Source of the DNA: Chitinophagales bacterium
GTDB taxonomy: Bacteria > Bacteroidota > Bacteroidia > Chitinophagales > LD1
Direction: 5' to 3'
NCBI GenBank assembly: GCA_019638515.1
Contig: JAHBTS010000004.1
Coordinates: forward strand, 62,001-126,000
DNA length: 64,000 bases
The translations under genes and the position numbers were made by a program. Under the pieces are notes generated by a model. The model searched no databases and was not told the origin of the DNA. It saw only the letters and a list, made by a program, of their open reading frames with translations. Shown in pieces: positions 25,837 to 34,850 of the stretch. Numbering within the stretch: position 1 is the first letter of the stretch; the number at the start of each line of letters is the position of its first letter.

Positions 25837-27654
25837 TTAACAAGATCTATCGTGTATGTATTTGTTATCTTTTTTTATCTCAGGGTTTGAATAATCGCTG
25901 CCTGAATCGCTAACTGAATACGAAGACAAAGATACGGTACTTTTTGAAATGCTGTTATTATTATTTGTTAAAGTTTCTCTTTGTGTAGCGGGCTTTTCAA
26001 ACTCTGCGGTATTCTTTCTAAAGTTTGTTTTGCTGAGTTGCATAAGCCTTTGCTTGCGAAGATCAAATCCCGTATCTACAGTTCTTACATTTAAGTTTTC
26101 GCTTTCTTTATTGCGTCTATGGTAAATGAACGGTTCTTCGTTTGGTAAAGCATTTTCCTCATTCGCTTCTAAAGTTGTTTCAGAACGATAATCTAAAGAC
26201 GTACTTTCTTCAGAAATGTTGCTTTCGGTAGTTTCATTTAACAGATTTTCTTGAACTACTTGACTTACCGATGTTATATCAAACTCAACGCTGTTTTCTT
26301 CTACTGCACTTTCTAAGCCGGAAAATAAATCGAATCCATTTTCTTCTTCTTGCTGAATAGTGCTGATGGTGTAAAATTCTTCCTCCACCAACTCTTCTAC
26401 CGACTGGCTAACAGCCTCTTCTACTGTTTCGGTTACAACGGTAGTTTCTTCAGCTATTACTGGCGCTTCGGTTGCTGCTTGCACTGTTGGTTCTTCGTCT
26501 AAAGAGTATATTACTTTCCCGTTTTCAATTACAGGTTGATTGGTTGTAGTTGGTTTATTTTCTTGAGGTTCGGCAGCAGCAGGAGCGGACACAATGGTGT
26601 GCTTTTCTAAATCATATACTTTTACCTTTTGAACCGGGGCGTAGGTTTCGTTTGCTTTGGCTTCGAATCCGGTAGCAATTACGGTAACCATGAGTTTATT
26701 TCCTAAGCTCATGTCGCGGCTGGTACCTAAAATAATATCTGTTTCGTGTGTTGCAGCTTGTATAAATTCATTGATGGCGTCAATTTCATCTATGCGCACT
26801 TCTTCTTCACCCGAAGCAATATTTACCAATACGTTTTTAGCTCCGCGAATATCGTTGTCGTTTAACAATGGTGAACTTAAAGCTGTTTGAATAACAATAT
26901 TGGCGCGATTTTCGCCCTCTGCAAATGCATTGCCCATAATTGCTGAGCCGCCACAACTCATTACTGTACGCACATCAGCAAAATCTACATTTATTATTCC
27001 AGGTTTGGTAATTATTTCTGAGATAGATTTTGCTGCAGTAGTTAAAATATTGTTGGCATGGCAAAATGCCTCTGTTTGTGTAAGGTTGCCATACATCATT
27101 CTTATTTTGTCGTTTCCGATAACTAGAATGGTATCTACTTGTTCGCGCAATTTATTGATGCCTTCCATGGCATGGTTATAGCGTTTTCTTCCTTCAAAAG
27201 AAAAAGGAGTGGTAACAATACCAACAGTAAGAATTCCCATTTCGCGAGCAATGCGGGCAACCACAGGAGCAGCTCCTGTTCCGGTTCCTCCGCCCATACC
27301 TGCGGTAATAAAAACCATCTTGGTATTTTTTCCTAAGAGGCTGCGTATTTCTTCAATGCTCTCTTCGCAAGCTTGCATGCCTACTTCTGGGTTTGCACCT
27401 GCGCCTAAACCTTGAGTTAGGGCGGGTCCTAACTGTATTTTATTGGGCACCGGACTGGCGTGCAGCGCCTGTGCATCGGTATTGCAAACTACAAAGTTTA
27501 CGCCCTCTATTCCTTGTTCGTACATGTGGTTTACGGCATTGCTGCCGCCTCCGCCTACGCCAAATACTTTAATAATGGAATTTTGGTCTGTTGGGAGGTC
27601 AAATTCAAATGGTGTCATAACACTTTTGTTTTGATTATTAAATGGATATTGCAT
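25837..27654 (-). CDS. ftsZ: Cell division protein FtsZ
   Basis: Tubulin-like GTPase that forms the division ring. The protein has 605 residues, much longer than the usual 320-390. The GTPase core (to about residue 335) has GGGGSNAVNHM, the tubulin signature AGMGGGTGTGAAP and the T7 loop VDFADVRTVM. The rest is a long acidic linker (many Glu, Ser and Thr) of about 250 residues ending in a short basic and hydrophobic tail (KKDNKYIHDRSC), probably the contact site for FtsA or other partners. Two starts are possible: ATG 27654, or ATG 27618 (MTPFEFDLP), which resembles other Bacteroidota FtsZ N-termini. It is 9 bp downstream of ftsA. Confidence 0.95.
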   Translation of the reverse strand: MQYPFNNQNKSVMTPFEFDLPTDQNSIIKVFGVGGGGSNAVNHMYEQGIEGVNFVVCNTDAQALHASPVPNKIQLGPALTQGLGAGANPEVGMQACEESIEEIRSLLGKNTKMVFITAGMGGGTGTGAAPVVARIAREMGILTVGIVTTPFSFEGRKRYNHAMEGINKLREQVDTILVIGNDKIRMMYGNLTQTEAFCHANNILTTAAKSISEIITKPGIINVDFADVRTVMSCGGSAIMGNAFAEGENRANIVIQTALSSPLLNDNDIRGAKNVLVNIASGEEEVRIDEIDAINEFIQAATHETDIILGTSRDMSLGNKLMVTVIATGFEAKANETYAPVQKVKVYDLEKHTIVSAPAAAEPQENKPTTTNQPVIENGKVIYSLDEEPTVQAATEAPVIAEETTVVTETVEEAVSQSVEELVEEEFYTISTIQQEEENGFDLFSGLESAVEENSVEFDITSVSQVVQENLLNETTESNISEESTSLDYRSETTLEANEENALPNEEPFIYHRRNKESENLNVRTVDTGFDLRKQRLMQLSKTNFRKNTAEFEKPATQRETLTNNNNSISKSTVSLSSYSVSDSGSDYSNPEIKKDNKYIHDRSC

Positions 27655-27663
27655 GCTATTTTT

Positions 27664-29058
27664 TTAGTCAAAGTCTTTATTTACGTCTGTATCGGCAAAC
27701 CACTCTTTTATGTCGTTGTTGAGTTTGGTCCACCATTTGTCGCCCTTGCGCTTTGGAGGGCTGGGTACTTTAGGTTCTTCTTGAATTGGTGCGGCAATGG
27801 GTGTAGAATTTTCTTCTACAACTACAGCAGGTGTTTTCTTTTTGTTGGCTTTGTTTTCTTCGTCTTCCGCCAATGCTTCATAGCCTTTTAATACCAACCC
27901 TAATCCGGTGGCATACATTGGATTTTTTAGTTCGTCTTTGGTATCTTTTGCAATGTGCTCTGTTGGGCGACCAATTCTGGCAGGATAACCGGTTACGTAT
28001 TCTACCAATTGTTTAAGATGCATCATTTGCGAACCACCTCCGGTAACTACAATGCCTCCTATTAAATTATTTTGAAGACCGGAATTGCGGATTTCGAAAT
28101 GCACGGCTGCAAAGATTTCTTCCATGCGGCACTGTATGATGTGTGCTAAAGAGCGCATGGTAATCTCTTTCATATCGTGCCCTGCAATACCTTGTATTTT
28201 AATAACCTCGTGCTCCTGCGCTTCTTGTGCTATGGCACAGCCAAAGCGTACTTTCAATTTTTCGGCTTGTGAACGTAGTACTTGGCAATCGTTTTTAATG
28301 TCTTGGGTAACTATATCGCCTGCAAATGGTATTACTGCTGTGTGGCGAATAATACCGTCTTCAAAAATAGCAATGTCGGTAGTACCACCGCCAATATCTA
28401 CCAATGCAACTCCGGCTTCCATTTCCTCTGCTTTTAATACGGATGCAGACGATGCTAATGGCTCTAAAACTAAGCCCAACATTTGTAAACCTGCACGCTC
28501 TACGCAGCGCTTGATGTTTTGTGCTGCGGCTACCTTTCCTGTAATAACATGAAAATCGGCTTCTAAGCGTGAACCATACATGCCAATTGGCTGCTTAGTT
28601 TTTATATTATTATCTACTACAAACTCCTGCGGCAATACGTGAATAATACGCTCTCCCGGCTCTAATGCCAGTTTGTGCATATCGTCTAACATATCTTTTA
28701 CATGCAGATGCGTAATTTCTGTATCTGCTTTGGGCAGGGTATAAATGCCTCGGTTTTGGCGGCTGGCAATATGCTGCCCGGCTATACCAACATATACTAC
28801 TTTAATTTCTACCCCGGAACTTTTTTGTGCCTCTTCTACTGCTTTCTTAATGGCTTCGGTGGTGGTTTGTATGTTATATACTTCGCCACGTTGCACACCT
28901 CCATTAGAATCTGCACGTCCCATTCCTAAAATACGCAGTTTTCCAAAGCGATCGCGCTGTGCTACAATACATGCTATTTTAGTGGTGCCAATATCTAAAC
29001 TGGCAACAATTGGATTTTCGTTGGTTTGTACTCCTTCCATAGTTTCTGCTGTTTGCAT
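27664..29058 (-). CDS. ftsA: Cell division protein FtsA
   Basis: Actin-like ATPase that tethers FtsZ to the membrane. The protein has 464 residues. N-terminal ASLDIGTTKIACIV is the phosphate-1 loop, the SHS2/1C subdomain is next, then VALVDIGGGTTDIAIF is phosphate-2, and VVTGGGSQM is the adenosine motif. The C-terminus carries a Lys/Pro-rich linker (about 400-440) and the amphipathic membrane-binding segment WWTKLNNDIKEWF. It lies 22 bp downstream of ftsQ and 9 bp upstream of ftsZ, the usual dcw order. Confidence 0.96.
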   Translation of the reverse strand: MQTAETMEGVQTNENPIVASLDIGTTKIACIVAQRDRFGKLRILGMGRADSNGGVQRGEVYNIQTTTEAIKKAVEEAQKSSGVEIKVVYVGIAGQHIASRQNRGIYTLPKADTEITHLHVKDMLDDMHKLALEPGERIIHVLPQEFVVDNNIKTKQPIGMYGSRLEADFHVITGKVAAAQNIKRCVERAGLQMLGLVLEPLASSASVLKAEEMEAGVALVDIGGGTTDIAIFEDGIIRHTAVIPFAGDIVTQDIKNDCQVLRSQAEKLKVRFGCAIAQEAQEHEVIKIQGIAGHDMKEITMRSLAHIIQCRMEEIFAAVHFEIRNSGLQNNLIGGIVVTGGGSQMMHLKQLVEYVTGYPARIGRPTEHIAKDTKDELKNPMYATGLGLVLKGYEALAEDEENKANKKKTPAVVVEENSTPIAAPIQEEPKVPSPPKRKGDKWWTKLNNDIKEWFADTDVNKDFD

Positions 29059-29080
29059 AGTCTTTTGTCTCTTTTCGTTT

Positions 29081-29914
29081 TTAGTTAATAGCTGCCGAAA
29101 CGGTATCTGCTGCTATAGTTGCTTCTCGTTTTATACACACCACTTGGTTCTCAAATTTCACATTTAGTTTTGCGTAGGTACTCCATCCTTTGCGCGGCAT
29201 TACATCTTTGTAAAAAGTCTTTAACCGTTGCAATTTTTTTTGTGCGTTTTTATGCGCAAAACCAAAAAGAACACTGTGGTTGCCCGATAGCGGTATTAGC
29301 TCTGCCTCTCCATTTTCATCAATCACTATTTGGTCTATAAAGGCATTTAAAAAAGAGTCTTTTTGTATTGCTGTAGCCAAGCCAAACAGTCCTTGTTGTA
29401 TTATGCTGTCGCGATATACAGACTCGTTTAAATATACCTTACCTAATGCCAACGGAACACGTGCGGTAAAAGTAGAACACAGCGGCATGGTTTGGTTCTT
29501 ATCGGTTAAATAATAACCCACACCATCGCTGTTAATTATCCTAAGAATGGGGCGCTTTTGCTTTATGCGTACTTGCAACTGCTGTGCTTGATTAAAAAAC
29601 AACTCTGCACTATCTACAAAGGGCATTAACGCCACCTCTGCTTCCAATGTTTTAAGGTTAATTGCAGCCTTTTTTAAATGCTTTACCGAATCGCTGCAAA
29701 CACGCTGTATGTTATCTACTACTTCTTTTTCGCTCAAAAAAGATAAGCCCGATTCATAATCAATACGTACATCTACACCGCTGCAAACAAGGGTTTGCTG
29801 CTTTTGCACGGCCGAAGTAACCAACACTACAAAAGCACCAATACCCACTACACTTGCAGTAATGAGCAGTACTTTTTTGAGTATAATTTTCCAGCGTTGC
29901 ATTTGGAATGCCAA
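29081..29914 (-). CDS. ftsQ: Cell division protein FtsQ/DivIB
   Basis: Bitopic membrane protein of 277 residues: short cytoplasmic N-terminus, one helix (about 12-32, ILKKVLLITASVVGIGAFVV) and a periplasmic POTRA-like plus beta domain. The conserved segment LPFVDSAELFFNQAQQLQVRIKQKRPI matches the FtsQ/DivIB pattern. It links FtsA/FtsZ with the septal wall enzymes. It is the first gene of the ftsQ-ftsA-ftsZ run here. murC and murG, which often precede ftsQ, are absent, and rpoN diverges instead. Confidence 0.88.
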   Translation of the reverse strand: MAFQMQRWKIILKKVLLITASVVGIGAFVVLVTSAVQKQQTLVCSGVDVRIDYESGLSFLSEKEVVDNIQRVCSDSVKHLKKAAINLKTLEAEVALMPFVDSAELFFNQAQQLQVRIKQKRPILRIINSDGVGYYLTDKNQTMPLCSTFTARVPLALGKVYLNESVYRDSIIQQGLFGLATAIQKDSFLNAFIDQIVIDENGEAELIPLSGNHSVLFGFAHKNAQKKLQRLKTFYKDVMPRKGWSTYAKLNVKFENQVVCIKREATIAADTVSAAIN

Positions 29915-30056
29915 AGAATAAATTCAACCAAATGCCCAGAGAAAAACTTCTCTACATTGTGGAAGAAAACAAAAAGAGTGCGCTAAAATAAGGACGAAGC
30001 AAGCCGGCTATTTCTGCTTTTGTTGATTCCATATGCTTTTTCTAAACTTGCCAGCA

Positions 30057-31550
30057 ATGTTGAACCAAAAGCTACAGCAAAAGTTACTTCAAAAGTTAAG
30101 TCCGCAACAAATTCAGCTAATGAAATTGTTGCAGTTGCCTGTAGCACAACTAGAGCAGCGCATTAAAGAAGAATTAGAAATAAATCCTGCTCTAGAAGAA
30201 GGTTTGGAAGAAACCGATTTTGAACTAAACGAATCTGGGGATGTTGCCAACGAAGAAGCCACTGCCGATACAGAAGAAAATGAAGAAATACAAGTAGATG
30301 ATGAGTTAGATATTTCGGAGTTTTACAACGAAGATGATGAAGGTGTTGCAGACTATAAAACCCGCGACCCCAGTGAATTTACAGATCCCGATGACGATAA
30401 AAAAACTATTCCTATTGCTGTTGCCGATAGTTTTCGACAACAATTAGAAGAACAACTTTCTTTATTCAACTTTACAGAAGAGCAGCACGCCATTGCCCTG
30501 CATATTATTGGCAGCATAGACGAAGACGGTTATCTCCGCAGAGATTTAATGGCCATTGAAGACGATCTCGCTTTTTCGCAAAACATATATACTACCACAC
30601 AAGAAATTGAAAAAGTTCTTTCTGCCATTCAACAATTAGAACCATCGGGCGTGGGTGCCAGAAACCTGCGCGAATGCTTACTAATTCAACTCAAAAGAAA
30701 AGAAAAACCTAGCATAAACACTGTTATAGCCATTGATGTTATTGAAAACCACTTTGATATTTTTGCCAAAAAACATTACGAAAAACTAGAGAAGATATTT
30801 GATATTTCGCCAACCAAATTAAAAGATGCTTTAGACGAAATTACACACCTGAATCCCCGCCCGGGCAATGCAGTAGATACCAAGGACAACAGCGGACAAT
30901 ACATTATTCCCGATTTTTTTGTACAAAACAACAATGGAGAATTAAGCGTAATGCTCAACCGCCAAAATGCACCTGAGTTGCGCATCAGCAGTTCGTTTCG
31001 CGATATGCTGCACGAATATAAAAAAGGCAAAAGCCGCACCAAAGCCCAGCGCGATGCCATACAATTCATTAAACAGAAAATAGAAAGCGCCAAGTGGTTT
31101 ATTGATGCTGTGCAACAAAGGCAAAACACCCTGCTTTCGACCATGAATGCCATTGTGCATTTTCAATACGAATACTTTATCAGCGGAGACGAAACAAAGC
31201 TGAAACCCATGATTTTAAAAGATATTGCCACCGCTACACATTTAGACATATCCACCATTTCGCGTGTTTCGAGCAGCAAATTTGTGCAAACAGAGTTTGG
31301 CACACTTCCCCTCAAATTCTTTTTTAGCGAATCGCTTTCTACCGATAGTGGTGAAGAAGTAAGCACACACGAGGTGCGAAAAATTATGCGCGACTTTATT
31401 GAAAACGAAAACAAAAACGAACCCATTTCGGATCAAGAACTTACAGAAAAGCTAAACGAAATGGGCTACAATGTTGCCCGCAGAACCATTGCAAAATATC
31501 GTGAAGCCATGAATATTCCAGTAGCAAGACTGCGAAAAGAATTGCCTTAA
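30057..31550 (+). CDS. rpoN: RNA polymerase sigma-54 factor
   Basis: Directs RNA polymerase to -24/-12 promoters that need an enhancer-binding ATPase. Start chosen at ATG 30057 (497 residues), since MLNQKLQQKLLQKLSPQQIQ is the normal N-terminus; ATG 30033 would add eight residues. Region I is glutamine- and leucine-rich (LSPQQIQLMKLLQLP). An acidic region II (about 50-120) follows, then the core-binding and HTH regions (LDISTISRVSSSKFVQT). The RpoN box ARRTIAKYREAMNIP is near the end. It is divergent from ftsQ. No sigma-54 activator gene is in the window. Confidence 0.96.
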   Translation: MLNQKLQQKLLQKLSPQQIQLMKLLQLPVAQLEQRIKEELEINPALEEGLEETDFELNESGDVANEEATADTEENEEIQVDDELDISEFYNEDDEGVADYKTRDPSEFTDPDDDKKTIPIAVADSFRQQLEEQLSLFNFTEEQHAIALHIIGSIDEDGYLRRDLMAIEDDLAFSQNIYTTTQEIEKVLSAIQQLEPSGVGARNLRECLLIQLKRKEKPSINTVIAIDVIENHFDIFAKKHYEKLEKIFDISPTKLKDALDEITHLNPRPGNAVDTKDNSGQYIIPDFFVQNNNGELSVMLNRQNAPELRISSSFRDMLHEYKKGKSRTKAQRDAIQFIKQKIESAKWFIDAVQQRQNTLLSTMNAIVHFQYEYFISGDETKLKPMILKDIATATHLDISTISRVSSSKFVQTEFGTLPLKFFFSESLSTDSGEEVSTHEVRKIMRDFIENENKNEPISDQELTEKLNEMGYNVARRTIAKYREAMNIPVARLRKELP

Positions 31551-31635
31551 GCACACACTTCATTCCATTGGATTCTATCTGCTTGCTTCAATCTTTTTTT
31601 AGCTTAGCATTTCAAAATAAAACAATAAGAAGTTT

Positions 31636-33000
31636 ATGCAAGTTACCAATCCCGCAACCGAAACAATTCTTGCGGATATTACAGAAGATAACCTCCAAAC
31701 ATTAGAGCACAAATTGCGCCTGCTGCAAAGTAAACAACTACAATGGGCAGCTACACCTTTAGATAAACGCATTGCAGTATTACAACACTTTTCGGAACTG
31801 CTCAACCAACATATAGAACCTCTTGCAGCAACACTCACTGCCGAAGTTGGAAAGCCCTTACAGCAATCGCGCAACGAAATAAATGGTGCGCGCAACCGCA
31901 TTAAGTGGCTTACAGAAAACGCTACCAAGTATTTAAGCGATGAAGTAATGACTTCCGAAACCGGACTGCTCGAAAGTATAAGCTATGAGCCTTTGGGCGT
32001 TGTGTGCAATATCAGTGCATGGAACTATCCTTACTTAGTTGGTGTGAATGTGTTTGTTCCCGCATTGCTTGCCGGCAACACTATCCTTTACAAACCCTCT
32101 GAATACGCTACGCTCACAGGCTTGGAAATAGAGAAACTGCTAAAACAGGCCGGAGTGCCCGATGATGCATTTCATGTTGCCGTTGGTGCAAAAGAAGTAG
32201 GCGTAGCCCTCCTCGATATGCCTTTTGATGGCTACTTTTTTACAGGCTCCTACAAAACAGGCAAATTTATTTACGAAAAAGTAGCGCCTAAATTAGTACC
32301 CGTTGGTTTAGAGCTTGGCGGCAAAGACCCACTTTATGTAACCGATGATATTACCGATATTGCAGCCACAGCCGCAGCCACAGCCGATGGAGCTTTCTAC
32401 AACAACGGACAAAGCTGCTGCTCGGTAGAAAGAATTTATGTACACGAAAAAGTTTACGATGCTTACCTTGAAGCCTTTGTAAAAGAAGTACAAAGTTGGA
32501 AACAAGGGCAACCTACCGAAGATGGTGTTTACCTGGCGGCACTTACTAGAAAAGATCAACTCAATGTATTAGAAAACCAAATACAAGATGCCCAAACCAA
32601 AGGAGCTACGGTTGTGTTTGGTGGAAAAAGAAAAAACGGCAAAGGCAACTTTTTTGAACCTACCGTAATTGCCAATACCAACAACCAAATGCTGGTAATG
32701 CAAGAAGAAAGTTTTGGACCTATTATTGGCATTGCGAAAGTAGCCAACGATGAAGAGGCTATTGCATTAATGAACGATACCGAATATGGATTAACAGCTT
32801 CGGTATATTGCAACCAAGCCTCTAGAGCAAAAAACATTCTTTCGAAAGTAAACTCCGGTACTGCTTATTGGAATTGCTGCGATCGCGTAAGTGCCGCACT
32901 GCCTTGGAGCGGAAGAAAACACTCCGGTTTTGGCAGCACACTTTCGCACGTTGGGCTACGCACCTTTACCCAACCAAAGGCCTACCACCTAAAAGGATAA
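31636..33000 (+). CDS. Aldehyde dehydrogenase family protein
   Basis: NAD(P)-dependent oxidation of an aldehyde to an acid. The protein has 454 residues, close to succinate-semialdehyde dehydrogenase-like members. N130 in SAWNYPY, E226 in GLELGGKDP and the catalytic C261 in NNGQSCCS are present, and EESFGPIIG and FGLT-like YGLTASVY follow. No targeting signal. It lies 4 bp before the PhyH-type gene, so the two form an operon; together they could process an alkyl or fatty aldehyde. The substrate is unknown. Confidence 0.93.
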   Translation: MQVTNPATETILADITEDNLQTLEHKLRLLQSKQLQWAATPLDKRIAVLQHFSELLNQHIEPLAATLTAEVGKPLQQSRNEINGARNRIKWLTENATKYLSDEVMTSETGLLESISYEPLGVVCNISAWNYPYLVGVNVFVPALLAGNTILYKPSEYATLTGLEIEKLLKQAGVPDDAFHVAVGAKEVGVALLDMPFDGYFFTGSYKTGKFIYEKVAPKLVPVGLELGGKDPLYVTDDITDIAATAAATADGAFYNNGQSCCSVERIYVHEKVYDAYLEAFVKEVQSWKQGQPTEDGVYLAALTRKDQLNVLENQIQDAQTKGATVVFGGKRKNGKGNFFEPTVIANTNNQMLVMQEESFGPIIGIAKVANDEEAIALMNDTEYGLTASVYCNQASRAKNILSKVNSGTAYWNCCDRVSAALPWSGRKHSGFGSTLSHVGLRTFTQPKAYHLKG

Positions 33001-33004
33001 ACTT

Positions 33005-33952
33005 ATGGCAAAACGAATTTTTAAAAACGAAGCACATCAGCAACTTTTCGATAAGCAAGGTTTTATTGTGTTGCCATTTATTAACGAAGCCGAAGTGGCC
33101 GCGTTAGATAAACTCTTTGATGAACTGCATCCCAACTTATCGCAAAGTGGCTTTTTTAGCGGCAGTTACAGCAGCGATGTTCAATACAAAAAAACTGCCA
33201 GCAATAAGATTGTTGAGGTTTTTAACCGCGCTTATCAAGAACTGTTTATCAACTACACTCCTTTTGGCGGTGCCTTTTTATATAAAGTACCCGGAGCCAA
33301 CAGCGAACTGGCTGCCCACCAAGATTGGACAATTCTAGATGAACAAAAAAACGTAGCACTCAATTGCTGGGTTCCGCTATGCGATGTTAGCCTGCACAAC
33401 GGCCCTATTATGATTTTGCCCGGCAGCCATTTCGATAATTTTAATGTGGTACGTGCACCCACCTTGCCTTTCTTTTTTAGTGGAAGCGATGCCATGGTGG
33501 TAAAGGAGCTTTTACCTATGGAAGTCAAAGCCGGAACTGCCGTAATTTTAAACCAAAGCGTTATTCATTATTCGCCACCAAACATGAGTAACCAAGTACG
33601 AAAAGCCATTACTGCCGGCATTAAAAGCGAAGGCGCACAAATGTATTTTCATTACAAAGTGCCCGACAAAAACGAGCTTGAAGTATTTGAAATGGATGAC
33701 GATTTCCTTATCAGTTTTAAGGATTTTGCAAACGATATTGGTAAACGCCCTTACCTCGGAAAAAGCATTGGCACTTTACCTTACAAACTGCCCCAACTTA
33801 GTGGACAAGAGTTATATGCCAAACTAAAAGAAATGAAGGAAGGAGCAGGCTTTGAGATGACACCACTCGAAGTTCCTACTTCAACAAATGCGCCTGCTGC
33901 AACTACCGAAAAATCGGTATTCAGAAAAATGATAGATGCTCTTTGGGGATAA
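33005..33952 (+). CDS. Phytanoyl-CoA dioxygenase (PhyH)-family oxygenase
   Basis: Non-heme iron, 2-oxoglutarate-dependent oxygenase of 315 residues with a double-stranded beta-helix core. The iron triad H105-x-D107 (AAHQDWTI) and H188 (QSVIHYSPPN), plus the oxoglutarate-binding R199 (SNQVRKAI), are visible. The region HNGPIMILPGSH is typical. The C-terminal 50 residues are low-complexity (Thr/Ala/Pro) and end with RKMIDALWG. The gene is tightly coupled to the preceding aldehyde dehydrogenase. Substrate unknown. Confidence 0.82.
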   Translation: MAKRIFKNEAHQQLFDKQGFIVLPFINEAEVAALDKLFDELHPNLSQSGFFSGSYSSDVQYKKTASNKIVEVFNRAYQELFINYTPFGGAFLYKVPGANSELAAHQDWTILDEQKNVALNCWVPLCDVSLHNGPIMILPGSHFDNFNVVRAPTLPFFFSGSDAMVVKELLPMEVKAGTAVILNQSVIHYSPPNMSNQVRKAITAGIKSEGAQMYFHYKVPDKNELEVFEMDDDFLISFKDFANDIGKRPYLGKSIGTLPYKLPQLSGQELYAKLKEMKEGAGFEMTPLEVPTSTNAPAATTEKSVFRKMIDALWG

Positions 33953-33982
33953 AAAAAACTGCCCCCTTTGCAGGAAGGCAGT
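33950..33982 (-). terminator. Terminator of the phasin-like gene
   Basis: Stem ACTGCC (33958-33963) with GGCAGT (33977-33982). On the minus strand it is followed by eight T. It lies between converging genes, 33 bp beyond the minus-strand stop. Confidence 0.75.
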
Positions 33983-34014
33983 CTTAGTATAAAACGGACA
34001 AACGAAAAACTTGA

Positions 34015-34449
34015 CTATGCTTGGGTTGCAGGAGCAGCAGCCTTTACAGTTGGTTTTGCTACTACTTTTTTCTTAGCTGCTACTACTTTTTTAGGAGCAA
34101 CTTTTTTTGCTGCAGGCTTAGCAGCTGGTTTTGCAGCAGCCTTTGCAGATTTAATAACTAATTGGTTCTCCAACTTTTCAATTTTCTTTGAAAGTTTTTC
34201 AACTTCAGAAGCACCTAAGCGAACGAATTTTTTTACAGTTTCGTTATACTTTTGCTCGATTTGACCTCTGCGACCTTCTGTTTTTTTGAAAAGTTCGTTT
34301 ACGATTTTTTGACCGTCTTTTTCACTTACTTTTCCTTTTTCAACTAGGTCTTCTACTACCTCTTGAAATTTTTCTGAAGCTTCGGTAGCTAAGCCAACGC
34401 TTGCGTAGAATAATCTGCGCAAAGTTTCTTGTGTTTTGTTTTCAGCCAT
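34015..34449 (-). CDS. Phasin-family protein with lysine/alanine-rich tail
   Basis: Protein of 144 residues in two parts. The N-terminal 100 residues are amphipathic helix with the phasin/PhaI pattern (ASEKFQEVVEDLVEKGKVSEKDGQ, split as ASEKFQEVVEDLV and KGKVSEKDGQK; then VKKFVRLGASEVEKLSKKIEKLE, a coiled coil). The last 44 residues are Lys/Ala/Pro/Val repeats (KPAAKPAAKK, VAAKKKVVAK) like histone H1 or the PhaF tail, which binds DNA. A clear promoter sits upstream and a terminator downstream, so it is a single-gene unit. It probably coats polyhydroxyalkanoate granules or binds the nucleoid. No PHA synthase is in the window. Confidence 0.75.
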   Translation of the reverse strand: MAENKTQETLRRLFYASVGLATEASEKFQEVVEDLVEKGKVSEKDGQKIVNELFKKTEGRRGQIEQKYNETVKKFVRLGASEVEKLSKKIEKLENQLVIKSAKAAAKPAAKPAAKKVAPKKVVAAKKKVVAKPTVKAAAPATQA

Positions 34450-34850
34450 TGTGATTATGTTTTTTATTTTTTGAATAATTGCAATGCAAATATAAATGAA
34501 AATTTGTTCTTACAAACTGAAAATCAATGCTATTTACAGTAGTTTTTTTTATCTAAAGTCTGAAAGTGTTGTTATTCAACGATTTGCGGATGCTTCAATC
34601 GGTTTAAAAAATTATTTAACGCGATTATTTTAACACAACATGATTATTTTTTAACGCTTTTTGAATATAAACAATTTAAAATACTTGTGTGTTTATCTAT
34701 AAAAGCGGGAGATGGCTTCTGATATTACTATTTGTTTTCCGTAGATAACTTTCAATACAAAAAAGTAAGGTGCTTTTGCTTGCAACGGCTGTGGCAACAA
34801 TTAAATAAAGCGTGCTTTGGGTACACCTATCACGCGCAAAATTGGGTAAA
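34450..34850. other. Gene-free AT-rich stretch upstream of the phasin-like gene
   Basis: About 400 bp without a convincing gene. The left end contains the phasin promoter (34487-34516); the rest is A/T-rich and shows no clear hairpin, tRNA or reading frame with family resemblance. Confidence 0.6.
34487..34516 (-). promoter_or_regulatory. Promoter of the phasin-like gene
   Basis: Minus strand: TTTG (34513-34516), 18-bp spacer, TATATTTG (34487-34494). It matches the TTTG/TAnnTTTG consensus and lies 37 bp before the start codon. Confidence 0.7.
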
